64,000 nt of DNA from Cacajao melanocephalus (GCA_963573385.1 CAUYLG010039309.1:1-64000), one strand, 5' to 3'. Numbered from the stretch's first letter, positions 48,074 to 60,857 are shown. Made by a program: numbers and translations. The notes: generated by a model from the sequence alone, not told the origin.

Positions 48074-49245
48074 GTTTATACATAGTGATTAGTACCCTCG
48101 TTGGCTGCCTAGATCTTGGTTCCATAAGCACCATAAATTAGGTATTTTCTGAAGTTTCAGGATATGAATCTTCTTTAAATCTGACATGGAGACTCTAGCT
48201 TTGAAAGCATGCCTTTAATTGCAATTGACTGCTAAAATCTATGTTCTCCAGTTCTGTTCTTCTGTTCTCCAGCGCTGTAAAAAGAAGATATGTTCCTCCA
48301 CAATTCTTATAATTGTCATTGTCCTTGTACTCATTAAATATCTTAGCCACTTGATCCCCCAATGCCTGCTGTCCCAGACTAATTTAGGATGAAGACGTAA
48401 AATAGTCATCATGGGGATATATATTGATATGTTTATCTGAATTAAAAACTGAGTAATTAAAAAAATTAAAAGTAGATACATAATTACATTCTTTCTGACA
48501 TAAAATATGTCATATTTGCCTAATTGTTTTTGCTAAATAATTTATATGCAGGAATTTTCCATGAACCAAATGCTCAGTTCCAACATTTTCAAAATATATC
48601 ATCTCAAGCGCAAGAAAAGTTAAAAGCTCTTAATCCAAAATGTAGTATTTTTAGAAAGCATTAAAATTAACATTATTTTATTTTTTTCTAATAATCTAAG
48701 TCTATCAAATTAAGCCAGATGTCTTTAAATTAAAAGTTGTCAGAAAAATAAAATAGTTATTAATCTTAGTGCATTTTTTGACACACATCTCAGAAATGGA
48801 GGCACAGAAATTTATTTAATAATACACACTAAAAAAATTTTGTTTGTTAGACTTTGCTTGTGTTGTTCTTTGTTTCTTATAAGAAGGTATAAGGAACAAA
48901 GGTATAAGAAATAAGTAGGATCCAACTTCATGACCAAGGTGAGGTAAACAAGACACCTTGAGAGAAAATCTTGAGAAGGCATTCAATTTCAGAGCCATGC
49001 AAATGCCCACACTGCTCCTGCATGACCCCGACAAAGAGTGCCTCCTTGCTTGTCTTCCCCTAGCCCTGACCACCATATAACACAATTGAAATTTTAGCTG
49101 CTAGAGCATTAAAGACACCTTTTTGATCTTATGTCAGTTTGAAATTTTTGTCATATAACTCAGAAGACGTTCAAAGGAATGACTACCGTTGCTCTAATGA
49201 AACATCTATCTTTAGAAACAGACTTCTTCAGGCATATATGTACTT
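48071..49245. other. Unassigned AT-rich DNA
   Basis: No repeat or gene is recognised. GTTCTCCAGTTCTGTTCTTC near 48243 includes a short internal repeat of TTCTGTTC. Confidence 0.5.
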
Positions 49246-49269
49246 TCATTTTATGCCTACTTTTCACTT

Positions 49270-49300
<31 letters not shown>

Positions 49301-49440
49301 TCTTTATATAAATTGAGTATATTATATATATATATACACACATACACACACACTCTTTATATAAATTGAGTATATTATATATATATGTATATACACACAC
49401 ACACTTTATGTATATAAATGGAAAAGTAGGCATAAAATGA
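49246..49440. repeat. Inverted repeat flanking a TA/CA microsatellite
   Basis: TCATTTTATGCCTACTTTTC at 49246-49265 has its exact reverse complement at 49421-49440; inward, 8 of the next 10 positions also pair. Between the arms are three degenerate units of about 50-53 bases, each a TA run, a CA run and a CTTTATATAAATTGAG-like segment. The whole could form a hairpin or cruciform. Confidence 0.9.
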
Positions 49441-49516
49441 ATGCTCAATCTTGTCTTATTCTAGTAATAAATCATAACCATCCAAAGATAAACAGACATA
49501 TTTTTGTGTAATTGTT

Positions 49517-49990
49517 TGTATTAGTTTCTTATAGCTGCTGTAACAAATTACTGCAAACTTCTTTGCTTAAAACAGCATCTTACAGTTCTGCAGCTTAGGT
49601 GTCTAAATGAGTCTTACAAGGCTAAAATCCAGGTATCTGCAAGACTGTGTTCCTTCTGAACATCCCAGAGGTCTATCTGTTTCCTTGCCTTTTCCAGTTC
49701 CCAGAGGTCACCTGCATTCCTTGGCTCATCTCAATCTTTAAAGTGCATCATTCCAGTACCTGCTTCTGTCATCACAGCTTCTTTTTCCGATTCTGACCCT
49801 TTTGTCTCCTCTTATAAGGGCTCTTGTGATTATGTTGGATCCTCCCAGATAATCCAGGATCATCCCTCCATCTCAAGATCTTTAATTTAATTGCATCTGA
49901 AAAGTCCTTTTACCATGTAAAGTAACATAATTACAGATTATGGGGATTAGAATGTGAACATCTGTGAATGGGTCATTATGCTGTCTACTA
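49517..49990 (-). mobile_element. MaLR-like LTR, antisense
   Basis: The plus strand opens TGTATTAGTTTCTTATAGCT and continues in reversed old-MaLR order: CCTTGCCTTTTCCAG, CATTCCTTGGCTCATCTCAA, GATAATCCAGGATCATCCC and CATGTAAAGTAACATAATTA. The subfamily (MLT1-related) is uncertain. Confidence 0.7.
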
Positions 49991-52900
49991 AAACCTCCTT
50001 CTACCTCACTGGAATAAATTTTAAAAAAAAATTTAATATTTATGTTAACAATTCTTTACTAATGTTAACAATATTTTTGTTTATGAAATCAAGTTTTTAC
50101 ATAAAAATCTAAATAAGTTTAGATTTTTAATTCAAAGGCATGAATTTAACAGAATCTTATGATTATAGAAAATTCAAAAAATATAATGTGCAGCTATATG
50201 TTTTCATTACAAAATGTATGATCAAATAACAATATAACAACATTTTATACAGAATAATATACCAAAAAAGGGCAAAATTCATTTAGAAAGTGAAAGAAAT
50301 ATATGTATTCAAGAGGAAATGAAGTGATGCAATTTTCTAAATGTTACAGAAGATCTATTTCATGTAATATATAAATGGATAAAGACATGTGTCTGAGAAT
50401 AAAGTATTTAAATTTCTTTGGCTATATTAAAAATGCAAAGAAACTATTATTTTAAAATGTAAATATTTACAATATTCCAGAAATTGTATAATTTACAGTT
50501 ATTTGATCTTATTATAGAAATTTTTGGTCATAATATAAAACTGTATGATAGGCTACATAGTTTTCAAAATTATTTTGTTAGATAAATGAGCAAAAATTAG
50601 TAACCTCCAGCTGTAGGCTGTAATTATCATGCTGAATATCATTCCAGGTTTGGAGAATGCCCATCAGTACCAGAAACTGCTGCAAATATAATTTGGTGCA
50701 TAATCAGAATGTAACCTATTTTCAGTCCCAGTCTCTCTGCCCGAGTCTTCATTTATAAATTGTAGTCATAGCACCAGCTTTGTTCTCAGGGTTGTTGTCA
50801 ATAACAAATGAGACATTTTGTCTAATTTTTTTTCATAAACATATAGTATAAGTTTCAGTTATTAATGTTGCTTAATTTTATGACAGCAATAACCAGTAAC
50901 AGGGCTTTTCCTTCACCCTGTGTTTCAGAGACAAATCTGCTATGAACCTGCTTATGAGGAGATCAAAAGATCAAGTAGGAAATCCTGACAAATGCTCTTC
51001 CTCTCACTCATTAAATTGCCCCTAAGGGGAGACTTCAAAGGGAATGACTTGTGACTGTTTACTGAGTTGTAATAGTTCAGGTCTTTGGAGATTTTTCTTT
51101 CACACAAAATCTTTCAAACGGGACTTTTAAAGGTTACATTGAAATATGTCATTCCTACTCCTCAGTCTTCATGCCTCTGACCTCAGAAGGACACTAATAA
51201 TAGCTTGTGAAGGGGAATTTGCTACTCACTAGAGATATTGGCAATAATTACTTGGTGGGAAAAGCTAATGGTTTTCTCACTTAGAGGCAGACTGGAGCTT
51301 CCACTGGTTGTCATTCCTTTGGTAAACTGAATGGCTTTTCTTATGGTAATGTCGAGTATGAATGAACAGCACATTAAGGAGCTGTCTGAATAGGGAAATG
51401 TACTGACATTTCAACATTATCTGAATTATGTGCTAAGAGTGGCTTAGTCAAATTAAAATGAATGACAGGTCAAAGCAAAAATTACAAGCTCTTTCTCATT
51501 ACTCAGAATACATATTAAGTGTTCTCTAATGCTAAGAGTCCAAAATATATTAGACAATTTAGTTTACAGGGACAAGTTATCATTATGGGGTTTAGGTAGG
51601 AGACATGGAGAAATTTGAAGTTCTAACTCTCCATTCTAACCAAGTTTTGACAAGCCAACTCTTGCTCTTCACTTTGCTACTTTATATCATTCTCATTTCT
51701 TCCTTAGCTTTCTTACAGAGTATAGCTTTATAGTGGAAATGACTTTAATTTACTTATGGTAAATCACTTTATTTCTCTGGTTCTCATTTATAAATTTCTG
51801 ATGGTTGTGTCAGATCAGTTATTTTTTATAACAAGCTACACAAATAATGATCGTGATATTACAGAAACCACTCCCTTGGGCTGGGTTTGAGACTTGTTTT
51901 CCAGATTTTATAATAAGGAAACCTCTTTTATGAAGAGAACACTACCTTTATCTTTGCTTTTCCACTCCAGAAAGCTATTAATGGGTGACATGGAGATTAT
52001 TATAAGGCTGACTTTGAATGTGCTTTAATTAATTTTAAAAAATGTTTTGATTATGAAATGGTAGATGAAGGTGACAGATGTCCAATGAGGAGAATAATGA
52101 CGAGAGAGAGAATGTGACCTTCCAAATGAGACAGCGTCTTTGCAGATCATCTAGTGAAAAAAAAAATGCTCAAAGTCCAAGGAAGCTAGGAAGTTCTCCT
52201 AGATGGCTAAGAGTTTCTTGAGCTGACATTGGTTGAGTTAGAAGATGAAAGAAGCTAAAACTGAAACTTATAAATAAAAGAGTAACGTAAAATTATCTGG
52301 CCCATCTTCAGAATTGATCTTCAGAAAACTTGCAACATCTTCAACTTCTTTTGAAAACAGAGTCACAGGCCAATAACTATATAAATTCAGCATTAAAAGA
52401 AGGCTATGCAGATGAAAGTCTGATCGCCAAATGGAAAAGAGAAGGTTCTGAGGACCTGTGCTGCCTTTGATATATTCAGGATGCCAACTCACTTGCTGGG
52501 CTTGAAGCTGCATGTGGGGATAAACATCAAGGATTATCAGTGTGGCTGCAGGGGTAGCTCTGCTGAGGCTGCTCTGAGCTCAATTCCCACCCTGCCCTAG
52601 ACCTTGGACTTCAATGATGGCTGCTTTTTTCACTTGCACCTGCCACCACATTTCCTGACAGGTTCTTCTCTGTATAGCAGGAACCTAAGTCAGAGTTAAA
52701 GCATAGTCTCTATAGTTGACAGCTTTGGTTTTCATTATGTGCAATTATTTGTAATTTAAAAAAATTAATCCTTTAAACCTAAAGAAAAGTAATTTGGATA
52801 CACTTGTACTTTTCCTTTAATAAGGCCTTTAGAGTAAGACATGTTTCCAAACTCATTCTAAGAAATACACTGTTGGCTTCAACTTTTACCAACAGTCTTA

Positions 52901-54694
52901 CCTAAACTTATTTCTTTTCCTATTATGTCTGAGGAAAAGGTTAACATCCACTTGTCAGACTAGTAGCAGTTTACAACTCCTCTAGAGGAGAAAAAAAATT
53001 GCCTTAAATTGTCAATTCCAAGAACCTCATTGGACACACTTTTTCAAAGGATAGAGTCTTAGGAAGAATGTAAATAAGTCTGTATCTTTTTTTGCCCAAG
53101 AGCTTTCTAAAGAAAACTCAGCTTTTGGTTTTTGTTTCTCTTGTGTCTCTTCCTTTCTTTGGCAGAAATCCTTGGATAAAGATTCTGACATCCTTCTGTC
53201 TTTCTCTTGGGCTCTTGTTGGTTCCCTCTGGATTTTCTCCACAAAGCCCTGAAGCTTTAGAAGCTGCCCCTTCTATGACAAAGTTGTGTGGCATAAAGCC
53301 TAAATCATCTCTGCTCTAGGCATTTGTAAACTCTCTTGTATTCTTTTGCTTGTCTCTTCTCCCTGGCTACAGGTTCTGCTTGGACCACTTTTTCCTTTCA
53401 TCGGAATTTTATGACAGAGCAGCCCAGAATTCAGGCATGAGTTTATAGAGACAGAAACAAAGGGGGTTCAATCTGTTTGGCTTCAAGGTTTCAGGCTCAT
53501 CTTTAGCCAAGCAAAAAATACTACATAAGGAAAAGTCCAGCCAAACAGGCTACTGTGCTGAGCTTTTCAAACAAAGTCTTATAGTAATCAAATGAGAGCA
53601 TCTTCCTGTTTTTTACCCAAGTCACATCTTTGCCCTTGCTGTGGTTCTAGTTGTCATGTTAGATAATAAATAACTTGAACATGATTTTAAATTATCGTGA
53701 AAGAACTAGTAGAGGAGGAGAGGATACAAAATCAGAAAATAGAGGGAATGATAATGAAGCCAGTTCCTTTTATTTTTCTTGTCTGTTAATTTTCCTCGAG
53801 GTATAATGAACAGAGTTGTTGTTAAGTAAACAGCTAAGAACTAATTGGGAGATTCAGAATTCAATGCTCAGAACAGTCTTTCCCTAAGCACATTTTATTC
53901 TCAACACTGCCTGATATCAGTTTTACTTTTGCTCCAGGTTTAATTTCATCCCATAAAGAGGAACTCCGTTTCATCAATATTTCCTGTATTTTCGATTCTT
54001 CATTCTCTTGTCCTCCATTAACTTCTCTTTATCCTATAAACGTGTTCAGATTACTTATCTTAAAATGGCAACAACAAGGATAAAGGTGTGAGTTGGGTAA
54101 TACTGGAACATGCATTCGGCTAAAGTGACTCATATGGACATGACATATGAGTTCAGACTGTGTGGCAACTTAGGAAATCAACAGAAGGAAGTAAGGAATA
54201 AAGCATGGATATTCAGAAAACTAAATGTGTAAATTAATAGCATGCATTCAAATCTTCTTTGTAAGAAGAGTCAAGTGGATGTTGTTCATAGTTGTTTTGG
54301 AATTTTGGTATCTAAAAGCACAGAGTCAGGATAGGGCCCAAACTCCAGAGAGCTATGGGTGCTCTTGATGATGAGGTTTAGTTATGTTGCAGCTTCGTAG
54401 GAGCAGAAATCACAGTTATTCTGCAGTGGGGAGACATTGAGGAGCTTACGGAATATAAAGTGATCATTAAGGAGGTGGCAGCACTTGAGGTATTCTGCTA
54501 ATTCTCTGTGTAAACCCTGAAGTAGGAGAGGTAAACCAAAGTTCAAGCGACCTTCAATAGGTTCATCCAAAAACTAGGACCCAGCTGGGAGCCCCAGTCA
54601 AAGATCGAAGTGTTAGGGCCGGTGCTGAAAGTAGAATATCTCCTAGAATATGGATATGAATCTTTTTCTGAAAAAGAGATACGGCAAGGTAACT
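49991..54694. other. 4.7 kb without recognisable repeats
   Basis: I find no Alu, L1, L2, MIR, LTR or hAT signature here, in contrast with the rest of the window. The left kilobase is very AT-rich; 50890-54690 has ordinary composition. No convincing exon was found: the 62-codon minus-strand frame at 54382-54570 and the 75- and 71-codon frames near 53027-53319 have no known motif. Selection against insertion, or very old decayed repeats, could both explain it. Confidence 0.5.
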
Positions 54695-56559
54695 AGATTC
54701 ACCTTTATTAACACAACTGTACTAAACCAAGTGTTTGCCTCACAGAATTTTGAATCAGAATACTAAAGGGTGATACCTGAACAGAGTATGTACTTTTATT
54801 ATTTTAATTTAAAAAATTAATATTACTTAGCTTCAAATTTTACTACAAGTCTACAGTATCCTAAATAGCATGGTACTGGTATAAAAATAGACACACAAAT
54901 AAATGGAAGAGAATAGAGAAACTAGAAATAAAGCCACATACCTGAAGTCAACTAATCTTCAACAAAGTTTACAAAAACATGCACTGGGAAAAGGACACCC
55001 TATAAATAGTGCTGGGGAAATTGGATAGTCATATGCAGAAGAACGAAACTGGATCCCTAGCTCTTGCCATATACAAGTATTAACTCATGATGGATTAAAG
55101 ATTTAATAAGACTGAAAACTATTTAAAAATACTAGAATATGTGCTTTGAAATGTGATTCATCACATAAACAAAACTAAAGACAGAAAAACCACCTTAGTA
55201 GATGCAGAAGATTTTGATAAAATTCAACATCTCAGTAAACTAGGTATTGACAGAACATACCTCAAAATAGTAAGCGTCATCTATTATAAACCTACAGCCA
55301 ACACCATACTGAATGGAAAAAAGCTGGAAGCATTCCCCTTAAAAACTCGCACAAGACAAGGATGCCCTCTCTCACTACTTCTATTCAACATAGTATTGGA
55401 AGTCTTTGCCAGAGCAATCAGGCAAGAGAAAGAAATAAAAGGCATCCAAATAAGAAGAGAGGAAGTCAAATTATCCCTATTTGTAGACAACATGCTTCTA
55501 TATCTAGAAAACCCCATAGTCTAGGCCCAAAAGCTCTTTCAGCTGATAAACAACTTCAGAAAAGTTTCAGGACACAAAGTTAATGTACTAAAATTCTTAG
55601 CATTCTTATACATCAACATCAGCCAAACTGAAAGCCAAATCTAGTACACAATCCCATTAGCAATTGCCATAAAAAAATAAAATGCCTAAGAATACAGCTA
55701 ATCAAGGAGGTGAAAAATCTCTATAATGAGAATCAAAACCACTATGAGATACCATCTCACATCAGTCAGGAGAGCTATTATTGAAAAGTCAATAAATAAC
55801 TGATGCTGGTAAGGTTGTGGGAAAAAGGGAACGCTTACACACTGTTGATGGGAGTATAAATTAGTTCAACCATTGTGGAAAGCAGTGTGGCAATTCCTCA
55901 AAGACCTAAAGAAAAAAAAAAAAGCAATCCCATTACTGGGTGTATACCCAATGAAATATAAATTGTTCTGCCATAAAGACACATGCGTGTGAATGTTCAC
56001 TGCAGCACTATTCACAATAGCAAAGACATGATGCAATCAATCTATATGTCCATCAATGATGGACTTGATAAAGAAAATGTGGTACATATATACCATGGAA
56101 TACTATGTAGCCATAAAAAAGAAAGAGATCATGTCTTTTGCAGGGACATGGGTGGAGCAGGAGGCCATTGTCCTTAGTAAACTAACACAGAAATAGAAAA
56201 CCAAATACTTCATGTTCTCACTTGTAACTGGGAGGTAAATGATGAGAACTCATGGGCACCAAGAGGGGAACAACACATATGGGGCCTACCTGAAGATAGA
56301 GGGTGGAAAGAGAGAAAGGATCAGGAAAAATAACTATTGGGTAGTAGGCTTAGTATCCAGGTGATGAAATAATCTGTACAACAAATCCCCACGACCTGAG
56401 TTTGCCTTAACTATTAGGTACTAAGCTTAGTACCCGGGTGAGGAAATAATCTGTACAACAGATCTCCATGACATGAGTTTGCCTATATGACAACCTGCAC
56501 ATGTACCCCTTGAACCTAAAGTTACAGTTTAAATTAAAAAAAAAAAAAAAGATTCACCT
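54695..56559 (+). mobile_element. L1 with shuffled internal order, flanked by a 10-base repeat
   Basis: Three L1 blocks occur in the wrong order: mid-late ORF2 at about 54836-55140, then earlier ORF2 (reverse transcriptase) at about 55150-55690, then late ORF2 to the 3' end and poly(A) at about 55735-56550. AGATTCACCT stands at 54695-54704 and right after the poly(A) at 56550-56559, so one insertion may enclose everything. The first 130 bases (54705-54835) are not L1 as far as I can tell. A 123-codon open frame (55153-55524) keeps the GCPLS motif of the reverse transcriptase, but the catalytic FADD box reads FVDN. Confidence 0.8.
56332..56485 (+). repeat. 77-base tandem duplication in the L1 3' UTR
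   Basis: 56332-56408 and 56409-56485 both begin AACTATT and contain GAAATAATCTGTACAACA. They differ at about a dozen positions, so the duplication is old and may already have existed in the source L1. Confidence 0.85.
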
Positions 56560-57439
56560 GAAGACTTTCATTTGTGTCTGGCTTGAATTCTGTTTGGTGA
56601 TTGTGACTACCCTGCAGTATCTTCAAAGGAAAAAAGGAAGTTTGAGTCCAAAGTTTATAGTTCGCACACCCCCTTGGATGGATGGAATTCAGTCATGTTG
56701 CTAGAAAGTCCTCAGTTTAATCTAAAATATTTATCTTACATAGCTAGTATGGAGGTAAATCCAGACACAGGGCTATCAAAACAACAACAACTAGAACAAC
56801 AAAGACAATGAAATGGGAGGGCCTTCAATGTTTCTGCTTGAACAATGGCATGGCAGAGAAGATGAAAGATTTGGTTTTGGATCTTGCTTGAGAAAATACA
56901 AGATAATAATAATCCTACAAATACTCTGCCTCTCAGACTCTTGTTCAGTTGGAGAGATCTCAAAGTTCTTCCAGATGCCCACAAAGGTACTGGCCTGCTG
57001 CAGACACCAAAGCTTTGTCATTTCTACATGTGACAGCAGGACTGCAAGTTTGGTGGGTGGAGGTGCTTTCAAGACAGTGGGATTTCAGAACCTCCTGGTG
57101 ACTGGTCTTTTGAGAGTTAGGGTGCTTTTGGCAAAGTAGTTAAAAACAACAACTGAAAGCCCTGGAAAAGACACGGTTCTTTCCATTTGGCACTAGTTTA
57201 GCTTTGCAGTGGATGCCCATCTTCTGTTTTTCTCTGTCTGGGGTATTGAATACTATCAGAGAAAAATCCTTCTGCCAGGCTGATTGGTGCCATTACAAAT
57301 GCCTGGATTTTAAACCTGGTTAGACCTCTTGACAATCTGTTAATTCAGCTCTAATTGTCTTTCATTTCTCTTTCTCACAACAGTCTATCAAAAGAATTTC
57401 CCTTATGCAATCCAATGTGTTTTGAAAATACCATTTTAT
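56560..57439. other. Unassigned DNA
   Basis: No repeat is recognised. A plus-strand frame of 108 codons (56813-57139) has no motif I know and opposes equally long minus-strand frames, so I do not call it a gene. Confidence 0.45.
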
Positions 57440-58010
57440 GAAGGACATTTTTATTTTTCTATTCCATCATAGGGTTGTTTTTACATGTATTTAAACATTC
57501 TCTTATTGTTATGTATGAAGGTTGTTTCCACTTTTGAGCTATTATGAATAGTGTTTCCATGGATATTTTTGCACTAAATCTTTAACAAATCTCCTATTAT
57601 TTCCTTACAATAGATTCCTACATGTAGAATTGCTAAGTAAAAGAGTATAAAATTTAAATATGTGAATGTATACATGTATAAATATGACATAACTAACAAT
57701 GCTTATTATAGAAAGTGTATTAATACAGACAAGCAAAATCCATAATTCTCGAACTTAAATATTAATGCAGTTAATGTTTTGCTATATAATCTTTTAGAAA
57801 TGTTTTATGCATACCATGTCATAAAGTCTTTGAAAGGCCCATTATACTTCTTGCCAAATTGCTGCCCAGAGAAACATGCTAATATATACTCCTACTTGCC
57901 GTATATGATCACCTTGATTATTATAATTTAAAAAATCAACATGTTGGGAAATAATATATTATTATTATTTAATTAGAATTTATGTAAGTCTAATAAGGTT
58001 GATTAACATT
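57440..58010 (-). mobile_element. Ancient L1 (L1M/HAL1-like), antisense
   Basis: GAAGGTTGTTTCCACTTTTG, CTACATGTAGAATTGCTAAG and GCCAAATTGCTGCCCAGAG follow reversed L1M ORF2 order. Confidence 0.55.
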
Positions 58011-59486
58011 TTGCACATTGACTTTTTAATTTTTTGTGTGAATTAATTTACTATTTCTTTCTCTTCCTTTGTTCCTTTCTTGGGGGTACAGTTATTTAAA
58101 AATACAAAAAAATACAAAGAAGAAAATGACAGTCACTCAAATATTCATCACACAGAATAAACCACTGTTTTTATTTTGGTAAAATCGCTCTCAGTCTGTT
58201 AATGTTTGCAAGTTGTTTCATTTATACAAGTAATATAGGAAGACAGTGTCCCGTTTTAATAAAAAAGAACACTGTACATCAACCTAGAGTGTCCCAACTT
58301 TGATCCTTCCATTTTTATTTATTCCTCTTCTGCAAATTAAAAACTAACATGGGTTTGAGAAGCAATCTTCTAAAAATTATACACACTTGCCCATATATGG
58401 ATATAAATCGATCCACAAAAAGTATATGATGTGGTCTTGTGTCAGCATTGTTCTTCAAATCTTTACTTTTTCAGTCAACATGTTTTTAAAATTCCATATT
58501 GATAATATTGAGCCCCTTCATTCCTATCTGGATTCGTAGTGTCTGTACATACAGATGTTTTATCTTTTCTCTTATTGTTGGACACTGAGTACACTGAGTT
58601 TGTATAATTATTTTTAAAGGAGTTTCAGTTCTCTAAGGGTATATGAGAGAATTTTATTTTTCTCAATATTGAACAACAGTGCTCTGTCAAACTCGCTCCC
58701 ATGGCTTCCTGCTGAGTAGTGGGATCCCTTAATGATAGCTTATTTGAGTCAGTAAAGTCACTTTCTGATATTAAACCAGTCCCACTTTAGTTCTTTAAGA
58801 TTCACTAATGTACATTTATTTTATCACTGTTATCTCATATTTGATTCAAAGCAATATTACCTTTCTTTCCCAATCCCTGTACCCAAATAAACTTGTTTGT
58901 AAAGATTTAGATGGGGAAGCAGAATAGACTGCTCCTGACGCCTCATCCCCCATTTTGTTTCCACTTTTCCCTTGTCTTTTTTTTTTTTTTGCCTCCTGGT
59001 GTTGGCCAAGAAGAGAGAAAGGGCTAAAAACATACCATCTCTTTAGGAGTCCAACTTGGAGATCCTCTCCTGGGTTAGTGATGAGCTCTCTCCAAGCTCA
59101 CTGATTTCACTGCCTAAGAGTGGTGGTCAGCATACCACAGACTGACACCTCACAGTGCTCCTCCAGAACAGCAGCCTTATGGTCTCCTATTGCAGCAGTC
59201 CCCAGCATGAGAGCCCAGTTTCCATACCTTCTGCAGCTCCTGACTCTGGGTCAGCGGAACAAAGCAGGATCTACTTTTTATACCAATGGGAACTTGGAAC
59301 TGTAGGGCACTGTCAGTGTTCCAACCCTCTAGACCCTCTATGGCTGCCCCTCTAAGCCACCCCTCCCTTATATTTGTTCACTTGCACCTGTAGGATGGTT
59401 ATCTCTGGTGACTCATCAAAAATCTTTGAAGAGATAAAATGTCAGTCTCTTTTTCTTGTTTAGCTATCTCTGAACTGTTCCTAGGG
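58011..59486. other. Mostly unassigned DNA
   Basis: About 58430-58620 may be another antisense old-L1 piece (CTCTTATTGTTGGACACTGA). A 14-base poly(T) lies at 58977-58990. From 58920 to 59480 the sequence is less AT-rich and resumes after the LTR at 59866-60120, so the LTR inserted into this segment. No exon is recognised. Confidence 0.4.
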
Positions 59487-59860
59487 TGCATTAATCTGTT
59501 CTCATGCTGCTAATAAACATATACCAAGACTGGGTAATTTATAAAGGGAAGGGGTTTAATTGACTCACATAGTTCCACATGGCTGGGGAGGCCTCACAAT
59601 CATGTGAGGAAGGTGAATGAGGAGCAAAGTGACATCTTACATAGCAGCAGGCAAGAGAAAAGTGCAGAGTGAAGGGGGTGAAATTCCTCTTATAAAACTA
59701 TAAGATCTCATGAGAACTCACTCACTACCACAAGAAGAACATGTACATAACAGCCCCTATGATTCAATTTTCTCCCACTGGGTGCCTCCCATGACACATG
59801 GGTATTATGGGAACTACAGTTCAAGTTGAGATTTGGGTGGGGAGACAGCCAAACCTATCG
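59487..59860 (-). mobile_element. Solo ERVL-MaLR LTR (THE1/MST type), antisense
   Basis: The plus strand reads from TGCATTAATCTGTTCTCATG to CCAAACCTATCG, with a perfect 5-base duplication TAGGG at 59482-59486 and 59861-59865. No internal region remains. Confidence 0.93.
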
Positions 59861-60134
59861 TAGGGGTTCTTCTAGTCCTTCCTTTCCTGGCTGTGGGAAT
59901 TGGAAGAATCTCTCCCAGAAACTTTTATCTGCCTCCCAGTTCTGCTCCCTGGGGTAGGAATGGAGGAGGGTGGTGGTCATGTATTAGTTCTACTGACATA
60001 TTGCTTATGGGTAGGCTCCAGGGGAAAGGGCTGTCCCCTATATGGGACAGTTTTCGGTACTTAAAGACTGTGAGGCCCTTAATGCCTTTGTTCCTAGCTG
60101 TATATTACAGTGAGTTCTAGAAAAAAAGGAAAAA

Positions 60135-60480
60135 ATCCCATTGTGTACTTTATAGCATTTTTTACAATTGTTTCCAAGTTTTTATTCTTCCACATAATGT
60201 GCTTCTGAATATGCTATGCCAACCTTCTTGTACACAGATATAAGTGCTTATGATGAAGATATCTAGATGAGGATCTGGAAGAAGATATCTAGAAAATGTG
60301 CATAGAGTGTGCACATTTTCAGTTTTAATAGATACTGCCAAATTGCCTTCCAAAGTGACTGTACCAATTTGCACTCTTATAACACTGCAAGAAATTACTT
60401 CCCCTAAACCTCATATTTGACATTAAAAGCTTTTTATCTTATGTGTGAAAAACAGTATCTCATTTTTAATTTTTTTTTCT
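60135..60480 (-). mobile_element. Ancient L1 (L1M/HAL1-like), antisense
   Basis: TTTACAATTGTTTCCAAG, then ATACTGCCAAATTGCCTTCC and GACTGTACCAATTTGCACTC follow reversed L1M ORF2. A repeat GAAGATATCTAG (twice) and an 11-base inverted repeat (60292-60302 with 60310-60320) interrupt it. Confidence 0.6.
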
Positions 60481-60639
60481 GATTTTTATGTAACAATGTG
60501 TACTTTTTCATTGGCTCCTTTTTTTCTCCTCTTACAATGTTTATCTTTTTACTTACGTGTATGAGATAATCATTTTTAGAGAATGACAATGCTTTGTCAT
60601 AGTATATTTCACTATCATTTTCCCTGCCAGTTATTAGTA

Positions 60640-60857
60640 ATTCTTTAGTCAGAATGATCTTTCTAAAACTTAAATATAATAATATAACACACCTCTGCTT
60701 AAAATTTGATGTTTCCAATTTTCCTGAAGATAAAATTTAAAGTCTTTAACAGGCATGCAAACTCCTTTAGGATATATCTTCCGTATACTTGTTGAGCTCA
60801 TCAATTATCATTGCCTGCCTTACACTCTATGTGTTCCATGCACACTGAACTGTCTGT
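60640..60857 (+). mobile_element. L2 3' region, sense
   Basis: ACACCTCTGCTTAAAATTTG, then GATAAAATTTAAAGTC and CATGCAAACTCCTTTAGG match the sense L2 tail; the THE1 LTR begins where it stops. Confidence 0.6.

Noticed and set aside
49139..49369. 76-codon frame ending in repeated YIYTHTH-like residues
   Set aside because: Translation of the TA/CA microsatellite.
54382..54570. 62-codon minus-strand frame resembling an exon
   Set aside because: Its protein looks non-repetitive, but I recognise no family and could not match convincing splice sites to it.
56791..57139. Opposed frames of 93 and 108 codons
   Set aside because: Overlapping frames on both strands with no motif suggest chance.
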